From the NCBI GenBank assembly GCA_030581615.1, contig JAKTTT010000013.1, positions 248,001 to 312,000 on the forward strand: a DNA stretch of 64,000 nucleotides, in the 5' to 3' direction. Shown one piece after another: positions 22,202 to 33,576 of the stretch. Origin of the DNA: Alloascoidea africana. Taxonomy: Eukaryota; Ascomycota; Alloascoideomycetes; Alloascoideales; Alloascoideaceae. A model generated the notes under the pieces. It was not told the DNA's origin, did not search any database, and saw only the letters and a program-made list of their open reading frames with translations. Each line of letters starts with the position of its first letter. Position 1 is the stretch's first letter. Both the position numbers and the translations under genes were made by a program.

Positions 22202-23094
22202 ACTGCGGACAAGCTTTGGTTTTGATTTTCCTTCTGAATTATCATTATTCGCTTTTAATCTTTGTCTTCCTGAAATGAATCACGGTTCTTCCAGAACATT
22301 GCTATTCTTTCTTGTAGAATATGTTACTATCTTTAATTTCCTATTTTCATAAAGTCAGGCACTTTGTATTTTTTCTTCCCCATGTTTTTCTGAATCGAGA
22401 GGGCATGTTTTACATGCGTGGTTATTACTTGTGATTAATATCTTAGGCTACCTTTGACTCAAATTCATGTTGGTTGTTCTACTATCAGTTTCTATTGAGT
22501 TTTTTTGTCAAACGAACTTGCAATTTTTTTTTTTGTGAAGGAAAACGAATACCACAACAAGAACAACTACATTGATTGTAAGTCAAGGACATAAAGTCTT
22601 CTCAATTTGGTTTGATTACGAACACCAGAGAGTTTTACTGTAAGCATTTGGCTCCAACTATAGCCTTCTCAGCAATACTCTTGACTTACTTTTCTTTTGT
22701 TTGTTAAATTTTATTATTTTTATTGGCCTTTGACTGTGTTTTTCACCACGAGTATGCTGTGTAATCTAGTTCTTGAACGCTCTTGTTTAAACTGTAATAT
22801 GATATAATTGATTTACGCGTACCAGAAAATAGTAGGACTCGTGAGTAGTCTAACAATGGTATACTGTCGTAGATTGGGTAGTTGAACTTGTTTGGGTATT
22901 TATCAAAGGTTAATGGAAATTGGTCGCTCAAGTTTTCTTTCTTGTGTTAGAAACCGACCAAAATTATCTTAATTGTTTGGACTACTGTTTTTCCAAACCG
23001 ACACTGTCATCAACGTACAAAAACTAGAAAAACTGGGCGCTAGAAAGAATAGTGACTTCCTACCTCTGGATTTGTTAATACACAGGCAGATATC
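22202..23094. other. Intergenic, nothing recognised
   Basis: 893 bp, AT-rich with T-runs; WHI3 3' region and the promoter of the next gene. A possible splice acceptor (AATACACAG) sits just before the ATG at 23095, so an unseen upstream exon of the next gene cannot be excluded. Confidence 0.4.
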
Positions 23095-23964
23095 ATGAGG
23101 CTGAGAAAACAATGGCGTAGGAAACAGAAAAGCAATGGCGCTTGTCATGACAGCAATGGAATAAAACGCAAACACGGAAAGGTCGATATCGATATCTTGC
23201 GCACTGAATTGTTCGACCTCCCTCCGCAAACAGCCTCAAATGAGCACATTGATGTTATATCACTAGCAAAAAATCAAAAGGAGAGAAGATTAACAGATAA
23301 GCAAAGTACGAGCAATGCCCGCTGGTGGTGTAGGTTTTCAAGCAAGAAAAGGACACAAAAGAAGAGCTACCCAGGAACAAGTGAGATCTCATACCCTGGA
23401 ATACCTTACAATGAGAAGCTCTTCAAAGGACAAATTACGGGAATAGATTTGAAAACCTATCTAAGGCACACTCATCATTCGGTCCAATATAGCGCTGAGT
23501 GTTTTTCAGAAAATCTGAAGAAAATGCTGCGAATTGTTGGATTACTACCTCATGATCATAAGAACGTCACCAGAGTCGCTGATTACCAGAAGTATGAGAA
23601 TGAATCTGATGAGAGCCTAGTAAACGCGTCAAAGAACATAGCAAATGTAAACATTTGTGAAACTTGCCTTGTTCCTGATTGCAAGTGTATTGAATTCAAG
23701 GCTGCGTGCAAAGAGTTAAAGCTTCTCCTTCCACATATAATTGAACATGAATTGAAACCTTGGATTAAATCTTGGTACGATTTTCTAAGAACTTGGCCTC
23801 CAAAGTCCCCCATCTGGACCTGGATTTTCTATATCATTCCGGGGATTATCATTCACTGGCTCGTTAACCCGATCTATTTAAATAGGGTTCCAGAGGTTAT
23901 TTGGAAAGGTGTTCCAACGACTATAGACTATTTGAATGACAGTTCTAGTAAACAAGGAGGTTAA
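23095..23964 (+). CDS. Unrecognised 289-residue protein with C-terminal membrane segment
   Basis: Open frame with coding-like composition. The N-terminal third is very basic (start MRLRKQWRRKQKSNG). The middle contains a small Cys cluster (ICETCLVPDCKC) that could bind a metal. Near the C-terminus, SPIWTWIFYIIPGIIIHWLV is a single strong hydrophobic span followed by a short polar tail, suggesting a tail-anchored or single-pass protein. No family recognised. It is the last gene before a 4-kb gene desert and might be lineage-specific. Confidence 0.6.
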   Translation: MRLRKQWRRKQKSNGACHDSNGIKRKHGKVDIDILRTELFDLPPQTASNEHIDVISLAKNQKERRLTDKQSTSNARWWCRFSSKKRTQKKSYPGTSEISYPGIPYNEKLFKGQITGIDLKTYLRHTHHSVQYSAECFSENLKKMLRIVGLLPHDHKNVTRVADYQKYENESDESLVNASKNIANVNICETCLVPDCKCIEFKAACKELKLLLPHIIEHELKPWIKSWYDFLRTWPPKSPIWTWIFYIIPGIIIHWLVNPIYLNRVPEVIWKGVPTTIDYLNDSSSKQGG

Positions 23965-26900
23965 TCTTTGTCATGATTGCTCTGAGCTTCAATCTTGATC
24001 TTTGAACTTGGGATTTAAAAATTCTTTGCCTCAACCTTTGTTCAGTATTTAGTGGGAGGGAAGAAAAGCCTTTGCAAGGAACACTTGACACTAGTTATTA
24101 TCTACTTACAGCTCCTTGTAATATAATGGGTATTTCTTAAACAATAGCAGAACTGGGACCAAATTATCAAGAATTAATTGCATACTTGTCTAGAAATGCA
24201 ATGTGCAGTAATTAAAAAGAAGTTTTGATATCTGTCATTCGACAGCTTCTTGGGATAATATTTGAGTGATTGTGAAATTGACGTATCATTCACAAAGTTC
24301 TACTATTAAAGAACAGGATCAAAATTGAGAACCGTGTACTTATAAAATAAAGATTGAAAGGAGATTGGCCAATTCTAAAAGTCTAGATTACTTGCAATAA
24401 TCTATTTACTCTGTTTATTCTTTATAAATTCAAAAGGTAGATTATAACTCATTATATTTGAGTACAAAAGCGTTTTTAAGGATTAAAATTTAATCTCCTT
24501 TTGTTAAAGGAACGAGATATGTCTCACTTTTCTATATTCCTCTTTTCTGAATTAGAAGCTAATACTATCAATTCATTGCATTATTTCATTCAAGGAGCCC
24601 TGTCAGAGTATTGGACCCTCCTTCTATGGAACTTGCAACTTCCTGTATAGTATAGGCTCTTACAAATTCTCAGCTGTCTGATGCTTCTTGTATCCGGTCA
24701 TCCTGTTCGTTGTAAATCATAAAGATTAAATACAAAATGATTTCGCAAAAACAGTAGGAGATAATGCCACTGATAGTTTTTTAAATTGAGGCAGCTTTTC
24801 ATGCCCTATAAGCTTTTGCGTACCCGGTTGCTTGTCTTCCATTTCCAGTAAGCACATTTTTCAGATGAGGGCGAAATTGGATCTCATTATATGGCATTTA
24901 CACTGTGTTTTTGCTCAGAGTAAACCATTGAGCTTGTCTTGGTGAGGTGATCATGCCAACTCCTTCTAGATTCATTGACATCTTTCACTACCAGCTCTAA
25001 CTTTTAAAACCTCTTTAGCAGATTTTATTAGAAAACGAAACACAGAGAAGCGTGGTTTCGTTAACTTGCAAAACAATGAGATATCTTTTAAATTCCCAAA
25101 GAGGCAAAACTATCGCGTGTCTCCAATACAAGGTGAGAATTCTCCAATAACTAACGCAATAATTCTTTTTCTTTGAAGTCTTCTGGAAGGGCAATGCTAG
25201 CCAAGCCTCAGCAATCATGTATTTGTAATCAGTCCCATGGGATTGTCGTTTACTTTGAGAAAATAGTTGCTCTGAACAATACATCTTGGTGTCTGGAAAA
25301 TGTTGAAAAAAGCTAGTCATTGTAAGAATCTGCTTACACATTTCATCAAATTCCGGGGAAGAAAGGTTCCTTTTATTGAGATTGTAGAGCATCTAATTTT
25401 ATTCCTCATTATTTTCGCAAATGTGATGTGTCGGAAGAATAGCTAAGGTAGAATTTCCATTGGCCGTGAGAACCCAATTCTTACATTTACCGAACGGCAC
25501 AGGTATTTACTAGTGGAAATTTTCATTCTCGTAGAGAATGCACAAAAGAGATTCACATATTAAACAGCTGAAACCAATAGTACACGATAATTGAGAGATC
25601 ATAAGATGTGCCTGCATCGCTGAAAACTTCTCGTGAGAAGATATTTTTAAAACGAAAAATGCCCTTCTTTTGCCAAGACCATAGCTACTTCCTGAATCAC
25701 AGATTTTTCAAATCATGGCGCTGAGTTTGTTCTCTCTTTCGGCTCTACCGTAAGTTTTTGGTGGTGAAAGTCTTGGGTTTTAAGTGAATCACAGACCCAG
25801 TACAAACGCCGCAAAAACTTTTTAAACTGTTCTTCCAGGGTACTGTGTGGGCTGACTTCGGAAATACCAAAACAAATGCACTACCACCAAATATTTTAAT
25901 ATATTTATTATCTGATCCATCAATTGATCAAATCAATCAGAGATTAGATTGCATACGTGTTTTATCTATATATGGCATAAAAAAGTGCTCAGATTCCCTC
26001 ATGCATATGGACAAAGCTTCGAGTAGTTTATGTTCGGTTATTGGATCTCCTTTCATGTTAGCTAGACTTTTCCATTGGAAATAAATTTTCAGTAGGTATT
26101 TCATCCTTTCGGAACCGCAACCTTAGAAAACAGTCTCTCTTCATTTGTCATTTGAATGAGTTAGTTTTGAAAATAAAAGATGTGGACCTTCTTTCGCAGC
26201 TGCATCATCTGATACTACCAGTCTACTATCACAATACATCAATAAGCCTACAAGCAAAAATATTATCATTGATTTAGACCAGAAAAGTTTGCTTTTTCCA
26301 AAAGACAATGGTACGCGATTAGACTGGAAAACTGTGGAAAACAATATCAGTAAACAAAAAGCTTAAGCAAATGCATTTCCATCGATATATAGGCTTTGTT
26401 CATTAGAGGATACCAAAAAAAGATACTAAGGACAAGAGTCAAAGATAAAATAACCTGCGAATCAAGGAAAACATTGATAGTAAGGATGATATTTGGCTTT
26501 CGGTACAAAGCAAAGCAATGCGACCGAAAGATGATATGCCGAATCATTTTTCCTTCCCAATTCTTCTACCAAAAAAACTTTCAAACCTAATATTGTGACA
26601 CATTTATTCCGAAATTTTATCGAAATTAGAAGCCTCTTTGAGATTCTTCAAATCTTTAATCATTCCACTGAAGAATAATAAAAGGGTCTTCATTTCTATC
26701 CCAGCTGCAACAAATTGGCCATATTCCAAGATTTGTGATCAATTTTTTTGTATTTCTGTGAGCTTACCTTAGTTTCCCAATCAGGTAGTAATGCCTTCCT
26801 TATCCATCACTTGCAGTGTTGGGGAGGCAAAAAGTACAGAGCAAAAGCAAAGGGCCTGCCAGTAAATCTCTTGGCGCCAGTGGAGGGAGAGATTCTCCAT

Positions 26901-28009
26901 GGCACAAATAATTTGGGGATACCGAGCCAGGCTTAGGAAATCATGCTAGACTTGGAATTGTGACGCCCTATATGTCATACACGAGAGAATCTTATCTGAG
27001 AAGCCTATATATTCCGAAACTTTCCAAGTATCCTCCTTAAGGCAGAACTCCACTGATTTTATTAAATATTTTGGTACTTTGCCGTCCCATATAAATATGA
27101 TGGATAAGTAGGTTGGCAGTGATTATTATTTTCGGGATGCAACATGCTTCAAAGGATCAAGAAGACCAATTCAAGTTGCTCTCGGTAATCACTTACTATC
27201 CTTTTCTTCTTTTTGAATGAATGCCACCAATAATTGTCTTCTGAAAATCTACTTCAGATAGTAATTGACATTTACATCCTAGGATGCACAGTTTACGAAG
27301 TCACAGCACGCAAATGCAAAACATGTGGTTATGTCGGCAATGTGCTTTGACCCAGTTTTTTCGTTGTAACAAACTAAAATAACGTTTCAGTTTTTCTTAA
27401 CAGTAGAAAGATCAACCTCCTCAAAACTGAAGGAATCTGGTTCAGTTTATTAAAACATCAAGCGAGCAATGGAGATTGGAAACTGATGAAGCAAAAATGT
27501 CACAAGAAACCACAAAGTCAGAGAGGGAGGAACCCTGGCGAACTCTTAGGTTTTGGAATATGGAGCAATTCGGTCCTTTCGTGCCTTCTGCATGTTCAAA
27601 CGTTGTCATATTTCTAATGTCTCATTTTAAATCTATTACAATACTCTGCTTCATGTTTATTCATTGTAGCATTGACATTTCGCTTCCCCCCATGAGAATC
27701 TAGACTAATAGATTGTGTATCTCCTCAAATACACAACTCTGGGGTCCACATTTTGAGTGTTACACATCGTATGATCTGATAACTAGGAGAAAATAGCAGG
27801 CCGCAGAAGCAAGAAAATCCTTTTCCTATGCTAGACGGAAATCGTTTAATAATTTTCGATGATCGCTATCTGAAGCTGGTATTATATGAGCTCAATGAAT
27901 ATAAAACCAAAGCTTCTTCCACAATGGTTTTATTTATACGCATCTTTGTTCAATCAGTTCTAATACTGACGATTCCTTTGACTCTTCTTAGAGCAAACGA
28001 TCATTAATA
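23965..28009. other. 4-kb AT-rich gene desert with unidentified coding traces
   Basis: No intact gene could be supported. Several short frames on the plus strand between about 25,840 and 27,600 read like protein rather than random sequence: 25845-26084 (WADFGNTKTNALPPNILIYL), about 26197-26366 (YINKPTSKNIIIDLDQKSLL), about 26940-27050 and about 27245-27345. They might be remains of one or more decayed genes, or exons of a gene too diverged to assemble. A minus-strand frame of 125 codons at 25015-25392 is also unassigned. The rest appears non-coding. The last 150 bp serve the ferric reductase promoter. Confidence 0.4.
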
Positions 28010-30130
28010 ATGTTTCCTAGATCACTGTTTTTGCCTGGCGTACTCTTTACGCTTCTTGCTCCGGTGGCAGCCCAGTTTTCCTACAACTCTGGAGAGATTC
28101 TTCTGTATGCCTGCAACAATCTTATTTCCGATTTTGGATTTGATTGTAATCCCAAGGCTACGGGAACTTGGGCCTGTACTTGCTCTTCTAAGCCTGCATT
28201 TGGATCACTCACAATGTGCCTCAACGAGTATAAAGGAAATGACAAAGAATTAAGCATAGCTTACGAGAACATGCAATCTAGTTGTTTTATGTACAACGTT
28301 ACTGTGACAAAAGAGGAAGCAGATGCCGCCGCTCAAAATGCAACGAAATATGCCCTTGACTCAACAGTTGAAGGATTCAACGCTACCGAGCCTCACTATG
28401 CTCCAATTGCAGTTCTCAAAGAAGATTTTGCCATGTCTAAGAGGACGTATGATGTTTTTTATCGTCAGTTGAGAATAGATGATTATTATGGTGGTGGAAT
28501 CATCGGATACTGGGCATTTGTTATGCTGATTGCAACCATAATAAACTTTGCAAGAAAAGCTGCCCCTAGCATTATCCAGTCCGCAGCTGGCAAGAAGATC
28601 AATTGGTACAGAAAGCATTTCACTCTCCCTGCTTTATTCAGAGAAAAGCACGTAAAGACAGTGGGAAGGGACTTGTGGACTCTTCCTACAAGAGGCGATG
28701 GACTCATTCTATTTGGCTTTTTGGTGATGAACATCGCTCTAACTGCTTGTGACTACGATATCTTCCTACCAAACTCGTTCTACCCTGTGAAATATAAGCA
28801 AGTTGTAAAGTATGTCGGAGACAGAACCGGAATCATTGCCTTCATTCACCTTCCAGCGGTGATTCTCTTTGCTGGAAGAAACAACTTTCTGTTATGGCTT
28901 ACAGGTTGGAAATTTGAGACTTTTCTTGTCTTCCATAAATGGACTTCTCGCGCAATGGTGATCCATGCAATAATCCACTCTTGCTGTTACACCCATTTTG
29001 CGGTTGTGAACGGCCGATACGCAAAGAACTTTTCGTATCCTTATTGGACTTGGGGTGTCGTTGCAACGACTGTTGGCGGCGTTATTTGGTTCCAATCTTT
29101 CTCCACCTTCAGACGTAGGTACTATGAATCATTCAAGTATTTCCATATTCTCCTTGCTGTCTTCTACATCGCCGGTTGCTGGAAGCATTGTGAAGATATG
29201 GGATGGATGGAGTACCTTTATGCTTCAGTTGCTGTATGGTGTTTTGATAAATTTCTTTCCATTTTGAGAGTGATCAGATTTGGTTTGTTGACAAAGGGCA
29301 ATTACAAATTGTGTGATGACGAAACAGTAAAGTTGACTATTAAGAGACCAAAGTCGTGGAAGCCATATCCTGGGGCCTTTGTCTATCTCTATTTCTTGAG
29401 ACCATCAATTTTCTACCAAAGTCATCCTTTCACTATTATTTCCACAAGAAGCGAGGATGAAGATAATCAACATATTAGCATTGTTTTCAAAGCTAAGGAA
29501 GGAGCAACCCAAACTGTGGCCCAATACTTGGCCAAGTTCCCAGAACGTGAAGCTTCTATTTCTACATATGTGGAAGGTTTGTATGGCAGCAGAGCACCTA
29601 TCGATAAATATGATACAGCTCTTCTACTTACTGCTGGTTATGGCATGCCCACGGGTCTCTGCAACGCCTGGGATTTGGGAAGACGAAATGCTGGAAACCA
29701 AAGAATTGTTTTTGTATGGGTAATTAAGAACTTTTCATACTTTAAGTGGGTTGAGGAAGAGCTGGATCACCTCAGGAACACCAAGGTAACTTGTCTTATC
29801 TACGTCACAAGACAGCAGATCACCGACGTTTCTTCTTCTGAATCATCAAGCTCAAATGGAGATAAGGATAAAGAGAAGCTGCCTGTGGTACACAGATCAG
29901 AGTTCTCAGCCACGAGCATCCATGAGAGATACCCATTTATTGAATTGAGATCTGGACGTCCTGATATCGATCTTTTGGTTTCCGAAGAATTCAAAATCTC
30001 TGCTGGGTCTGTGGGAATCATCTCCTGTGGCCCTGAGGTTTTCTGCGATAGCATTAGAAAAGCGGTGGCAACAAACCTCAACGACTGTAATGGAAGAGTT
30101 GATCTCTTTGAAGAAACCCAAATCTTTTAA
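28010..30130 (+). CDS. Ferric-chelate reductase (Fre family)
   Basis: Plasma-membrane flavocytochrome that reduces Fe(III) or Cu(II) chelates outside the cell using NADPH and FAD. Single exon, 706 residues, the usual size. A signal peptide at 1-21 (LFLPGVLFTLLAPVAAQ) is followed by a Cys-containing, N-glycosylatable outer domain. The ferric reductase transmembrane core runs from about residue 165 to 425, with haem-ligand histidines in HKWTSRAMVIHAIIHS (about 310-325) and in YFHILLAVFYIAGCWKHC. FAD-binding SHPFTIIS is near 471 and the NADPH-binding glycine motif GYGMPTG near 542. The C-terminus keeps CGPEVFCD. Which Fre paralogue it represents cannot be assigned. Iron regulation is likely, but no site was identified. 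Confidence 0.93.
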   Translation: MFPRSLFLPGVLFTLLAPVAAQFSYNSGEILLYACNNLISDFGFDCNPKATGTWACTCSSKPAFGSLTMCLNEYKGNDKELSIAYENMQSSCFMYNVTVTKEEADAAAQNATKYALDSTVEGFNATEPHYAPIAVLKEDFAMSKRTYDVFYRQLRIDDYYGGGIIGYWAFVMLIATIINFARKAAPSIIQSAAGKKINWYRKHFTLPALFREKHVKTVGRDLWTLPTRGDGLILFGFLVMNIALTACDYDIFLPNSFYPVKYKQVVKYVGDRTGIIAFIHLPAVILFAGRNNFLLWLTGWKFETFLVFHKWTSRAMVIHAIIHSCCYTHFAVVNGRYAKNFSYPYWTWGVVATTVGGVIWFQSFSTFRRRYYESFKYFHILLAVFYIAGCWKHCEDMGWMEYLYASVAVWCFDKFLSILRVIRFGLLTKGNYKLCDDETVKLTIKRPKSWKPYPGAFVYLYFLRPSIFYQSHPFTIISTRSEDEDNQHISIVFKAKEGATQTVAQYLAKFPEREASISTYVEGLYGSRAPIDKYDTALLLTAGYGMPTGLCNAWDLGRRNAGNQRIVFVWVIKNFSYFKWVEEELDHLRNTKVTCLIYVTRQQITDVSSSESSSSNGDKDKEKLPVVHRSEFSATSIHERYPFIELRSGRPDIDLLVSEEFKISAGSVGIISCGPEVFCDSIRKAVATNLNDCNGRVDLFEETQIF

Positions 30131-30621
30131 TCAAATTGAAGTCCAACTTTTGTTATAATTTTTTCTTGGAATTAAAAAGGAACACGTCTATTATTTATCT
30201 TAAGCTTATTCTATGTAAAGATATATGTCTAAGCCGCCAAAGTGCAAAATTGTGATGATGAAATGTGCCCAGCTCAGATATTGATTTTGCTGAAAAGTTG
30301 TTTGTAACTGAGCCTTAACCCTATTCAATCTTATTCTCTTTATTCAAACATCAAACATCGAGTAAATACTGCGTGTACTTTTTCACAGTAGGGCATAGTA
30401 AGAAACATGCCGTCAACAGTTGCGGATAAATTCAAATGAACGGCAAGATTTGGGGACTTTCCGCGGATACAACCCATCTACCCCCAATATACAGGGGGAC
30501 AAAGTAAGATCTTGTGATGAGCTTTATGTAGCAGACCCTTTTTATTCTTGTTTGGAATTCTCCAGCTTAGTTAAACCCAGAAGATTATAACTATTGCGAA
30601 ACAAACACCAATTCAGAGAAT
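30131..30621. other. Intergenic
   Basis: 491 bp between the ferric reductase and the NNR1-type gene, AT-rich, with only short frames. It serves as the 3' region of the first and promoter of the second. Nothing else seen. Confidence 0.5.
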
Positions 30622-31433
30622 ATGAGCTTTAAAGTATGTGTGACATAATGCTTTGAGGAGAAACAGAATTGAGCTTCAGTTGCTCACACCACCTTAAAAT
30701 ATAGGTAATTGCAGCAAAGGCAGCTGCCGCTCTTGATCGGGAGCTCATGTCAACGGGAGGGTTTTCAATTGATCAGTTAATGGAACTGGCTGGCCTTTCG
30801 GTGGCTCAAGCAGTCCACAAAACCTATCCTCCTTTTCAATTCCCCAAAGTTCTTATTCTGGTGGGTCCTGGCAACAACGGAGGCGATGGGTTAGTTGCCG
30901 CCAGACACTTGCAACTATTTGGATACAAACCTACAGTTTTCTATCCAATAAAGACCAAAGGGGATTTGTTTAAAAGATTGGAGATTCAGCTGCAGAACTT
31001 TGGGATCCCCTTTGTGGAAACCACAGTGGAAAGCTCTTTGGAGACTGCTATTGATAAGTCCGACTCGATCGTTGATGCGCTATTTGGCTTCTCCTTCCAT
31101 CCCCCTGTTCGTGCCCCATTTGACAAAGTGATTCGACTATTGGAACAAAATTCACAAAAGGCCTCGGATGATGAGTCCAAACGGCCAGTGATAAGCGTAG
31201 ATATACCATCCTCATGGGACGTAGACCTCGGGCCTGGTAGGGAAGGAGACCCAAATAAGTCACAATTCTCACCCGAGGTTCTGGTCAGCTTGACTGCTCC
31301 TAAGCCAGCTGCAACTTTCTTCAAAGGGAGACATTTTGTCGGAGGTAGATTTGTGTGGAGAGATCTTGCTGACAAATGGGATGTGGAAATCCCTCAGTAT
31401 GAAGGAGTTGATCAAGTGGTGGAGATCAAATAG
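30622..31433 (+). CDS. NNR1: NAD(P)H-hydrate epimerase (Nnr1/NAXE, YjeF_N)
   Basis: Repairs damaged NADHX and NADPHX by interconverting their R and S epimers so that the dehydratase can restore NAD(P)H. Exon 1 is 12 nt (30622-30633), intron 30634-30704, exon 2 30705-31433: 246 residues, equal to the yeast enzyme. Landmarks: IAAKAAAALDRELMSTGGFS, QLMELAGLSVAQA, the nucleotide-binding VGPGNNGGDGLVAARHL, VDALFGFSFHPPVR, ISVDIPSSWDVD with the catalytic Asp, and LTAPKPAATFF. The first four residues come from the mini-exon; without it the conserved N-terminal helix would be lost. Tail-to-tail with SPS19 (92 bp). Confidence 0.93.
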
Positions 31434-31525
31434 CAACTACGAACAAAGTTATGAAAGCAATTGTTTTATTCAAATATCACCAAAAAAGAGAAGCTACATA
31501 GCCAGATACTTTAAACACCTTTAAT

Positions 31526-32401
31526 TCACAATTTTGGCTTGTCCTGCATTTGCTTAAGCAATAGATCAGGATAGTATTCATTGCCCTGGGCATGGAGACC
31601 AGTGTGCCACTGAGCACCGTCGACAATATGAGTTGTGCCACTTACATACTCAGCAGCTGGGGAGAATAGATAAGCAGTGGCATTGGCAATGTCCAAGGTG
31701 GTGCCCAATCTCTGTAAGGGGATTTTCTTTCTATAGTTATCCAAATCCCCGCGTTGCAATCTGCTCATTCCCTCGGTTCCAGCAATGGCACCCGGAGCAA
31801 TTGTGTTTGATCTAACCCCCAAAGGACCTAATTCGGTTGCAAGAGCGTTCGAGAGAGCGTCAACACCGGCCTTTGCGGCTCCAACATGGGCCTGGAAAGG
31901 AATACCTTGGTAGTGAAGAGTTGCAGACACAAACAGAATTGCACCCTTGTTCAATCTCAACTGTGGGAAGGTAGCTTTAAAAGTGTTGTAACTACCGAGA
32001 AGGTCGATATCAATGACAGACTTGAAAGCATTGGCAGATAGATGGTTTGTATCACAGATGAAGTTGCCAGCTGCTCCAGCAATAACGAAATCAATTCGGC
32101 CTAGTTCTGCGACCGTCTTTTCGACCGCCGAATTGAGGCTCTGGACGCTTCGAACATCGACATTTCCAAGTCCGAGAACTTTCGATCCGGGTCTTAGGGA
32201 CTCAATTTCTTTCGCAGTTCCAATTGTCTTTTTCTCGTTTCTTCCGATGATTGCAGCGTTTGCGCCAAGGAGCACCAAAGCTTCGGTTTGAACCCGACAG
32301 ATTGTGCCTGCACCCCCAGTAACGAAAACCACTTTACCCTTGAACAAGTCAGGCTTGAAAGAAGAGGTCTCAAGATACGAAGATGTCAGTGTGTTTGGCA
32401 T
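31526..32401 (-). CDS. SPS19: Peroxisomal 2,4-dienoyl-CoA reductase Sps19 (SDR)
   Basis: NADPH-dependent reductase needed for beta-oxidation of unsaturated fatty acids with double bonds at even positions, acting in peroxisomes. Short-chain dehydrogenase fold with the unusual Sps19 cofactor loop TGGAGTIC (28-35), followed by RVQTEALVLLG, DFVIAGAAGNF, LFVSATLHYQG and HVGAAKAGVDAL, SNTIAPGAI. The C-terminus PKL is a variant of the PTS1 signal (SKL in S. cerevisiae). I start it at 32401 (MPNTLTSSY); the frame extends upstream to an ATG at 32494, but that adds a hydrophobic leader that the peroxisomal family does not have. 291 residues. Confidence 0.92.
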   Translation of the reverse strand: MPNTLTSSYLETSSFKPDLFKGKVVFVTGGAGTICRVQTEALVLLGANAAIIGRNEKKTIGTAKEIESLRPGSKVLGLGNVDVRSVQSLNSAVEKTVAELGRIDFVIAGAAGNFICDTNHLSANAFKSVIDIDLLGSYNTFKATFPQLRLNKGAILFVSATLHYQGIPFQAHVGAAKAGVDALSNALATELGPLGVRSNTIAPGAIAGTEGMSRLQRGDLDNYRKKIPLQRLGTTLDIANATAYLFSPAAEYVSGTTHIVDGAQWHTGLHAQGNEYYPDLLLKQMQDKPKL

Positions 32402-32821
32402 GTTGAAATGTTCAAATGAAAAGGCGAATAGGAGCTGGAAGAATAAAAACGGGAAAAGTGCCTTGGGGCTGTTTAAAAGGCTAAAAAGGCACAAGGCGGG
32501 GAAACATCTTTTCCCAAGAGCCGCGGGATGGATTTGCGGGTGTACGGGTGTTTAGCTTGTGATGCGGCTGCGGCACAAAACAGATAACCAGCCGCTTTTG
32601 AAACAAGATTGGCTTGAAACTGGGGGAAACGCTTTTCTGATTAGAGTGTTTGGGCCTCAAAAACTGGGACAATCTTCGCTGTGTTGGAAAGCTCCGAAGC
32701 GCTTCTAAGAGAATGAGCTACCCGAATCACAGGGCAGGGTAACTTCACACTAAGGAGGGAGGAGTTTCTGAACTGTGCCGCTTTCTCACAATTGGGTCCA
32801 GTATCCATACGCTCAATCATA
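32402..32821. promoter_or_regulatory. Divergent promoter SPS19/DID2
   Basis: 420 bp. Contains CAGGGTAAC near 32735, one mismatch from the Reb1 consensus. Two pairs of CGG triplets (about 32523-32580) are present, but no oleate-response element was clearly recognised. Confidence 0.35.
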
Positions 32822-33576
32822 ATGTCTGCTAATCTTGAAAGTATGTTTGCAATTCTTTATTTTTAACTGTGTTTCCCGGGTACTAATGACTTTCAAGAGT
32901 CCCTGTTCACGCTAAAGGTGGGTTTTCAAGCCATAGCCTTTTGGTTGTGTGATAAAAGCATGTAAATGATTAATCCTTTCTGCTTATTTCTTGACAGTTT
33001 ACGGCGAAGCAACTTAACAAACAAGCGATAAAAGCCGACCGAGCAGAGAAAGCAGAGACAGCAAAGGTCAAGAAAGCTCTTGCAAAGGGACTAAACGACG
33101 TGGCACAGCTATACGCACAGAACGCAATCAGGAAGAAGTCAGAACGGCTAAATCTACTTCGTCTTGCCTCGCGAATAGAAGCTGTTTCAAGCCGTGTTCA
33201 AACAGCAGTAACGATGAGAAGTGTCACGGGAAACATGGGCTTTGTTGTGAAGGGGATGGATCAAGCCCTCCGAACAATGAACCTAGAGCAGATATCGGGC
33301 ATCATGGATAAGTTTGAGACACAATTTGAGAATATGGACGCTGGCACCACTTACTACGAAGAAGCAACAAAGAGCACAACTGCAGAGGCAACTCCACAGG
33401 AAGATGTGGACCTGTTATTGCAAAAAGTTGCGGATGAGAATGGATTGGAGTTTAGACACAAGCTCGAGGCAGACACTGAGCAACAGAGATCGACCGAGTC
33501 TGTATCAAACTCGTTAAGAACGCTAGAGACTAGCGAAGACCAGCTTGCCGAGAGACTGCGGGCTCTACGGAATTAA
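32822..33576 (+). CDS. DID2: ESCRT-III accessory protein Did2 (CHMP1)
   Basis: Acts late in multivesicular-body sorting, recruiting Vps4 to disassemble ESCRT-III on endosomes. Exons 32822-32840, 32898-32917 and 32998-33576; exon 2 is only 20 nt. Product 205 residues, as in S. cerevisiae (204). The N-terminal basic helix is assembled across all three exons (MSANLEKSLFTLKFTAKQLN), followed by the snf7 helices (YAQNAIRKKSERLNLLRLAS, MRSVTGNMGFVVKGMDQAL). The C-terminal MIM1 motif that binds the Vps4 MIT domain is EDQLAERLRALRN. The exon 1 acceptor is preceded by TACTAATGAC. Confidence 0.94.

Noticed and set aside
32402-32494. Longer start for SPS19
   Set aside because: Adds a hydrophobic leader that suggests secretion, at odds with the peroxisomal signal and the family start.
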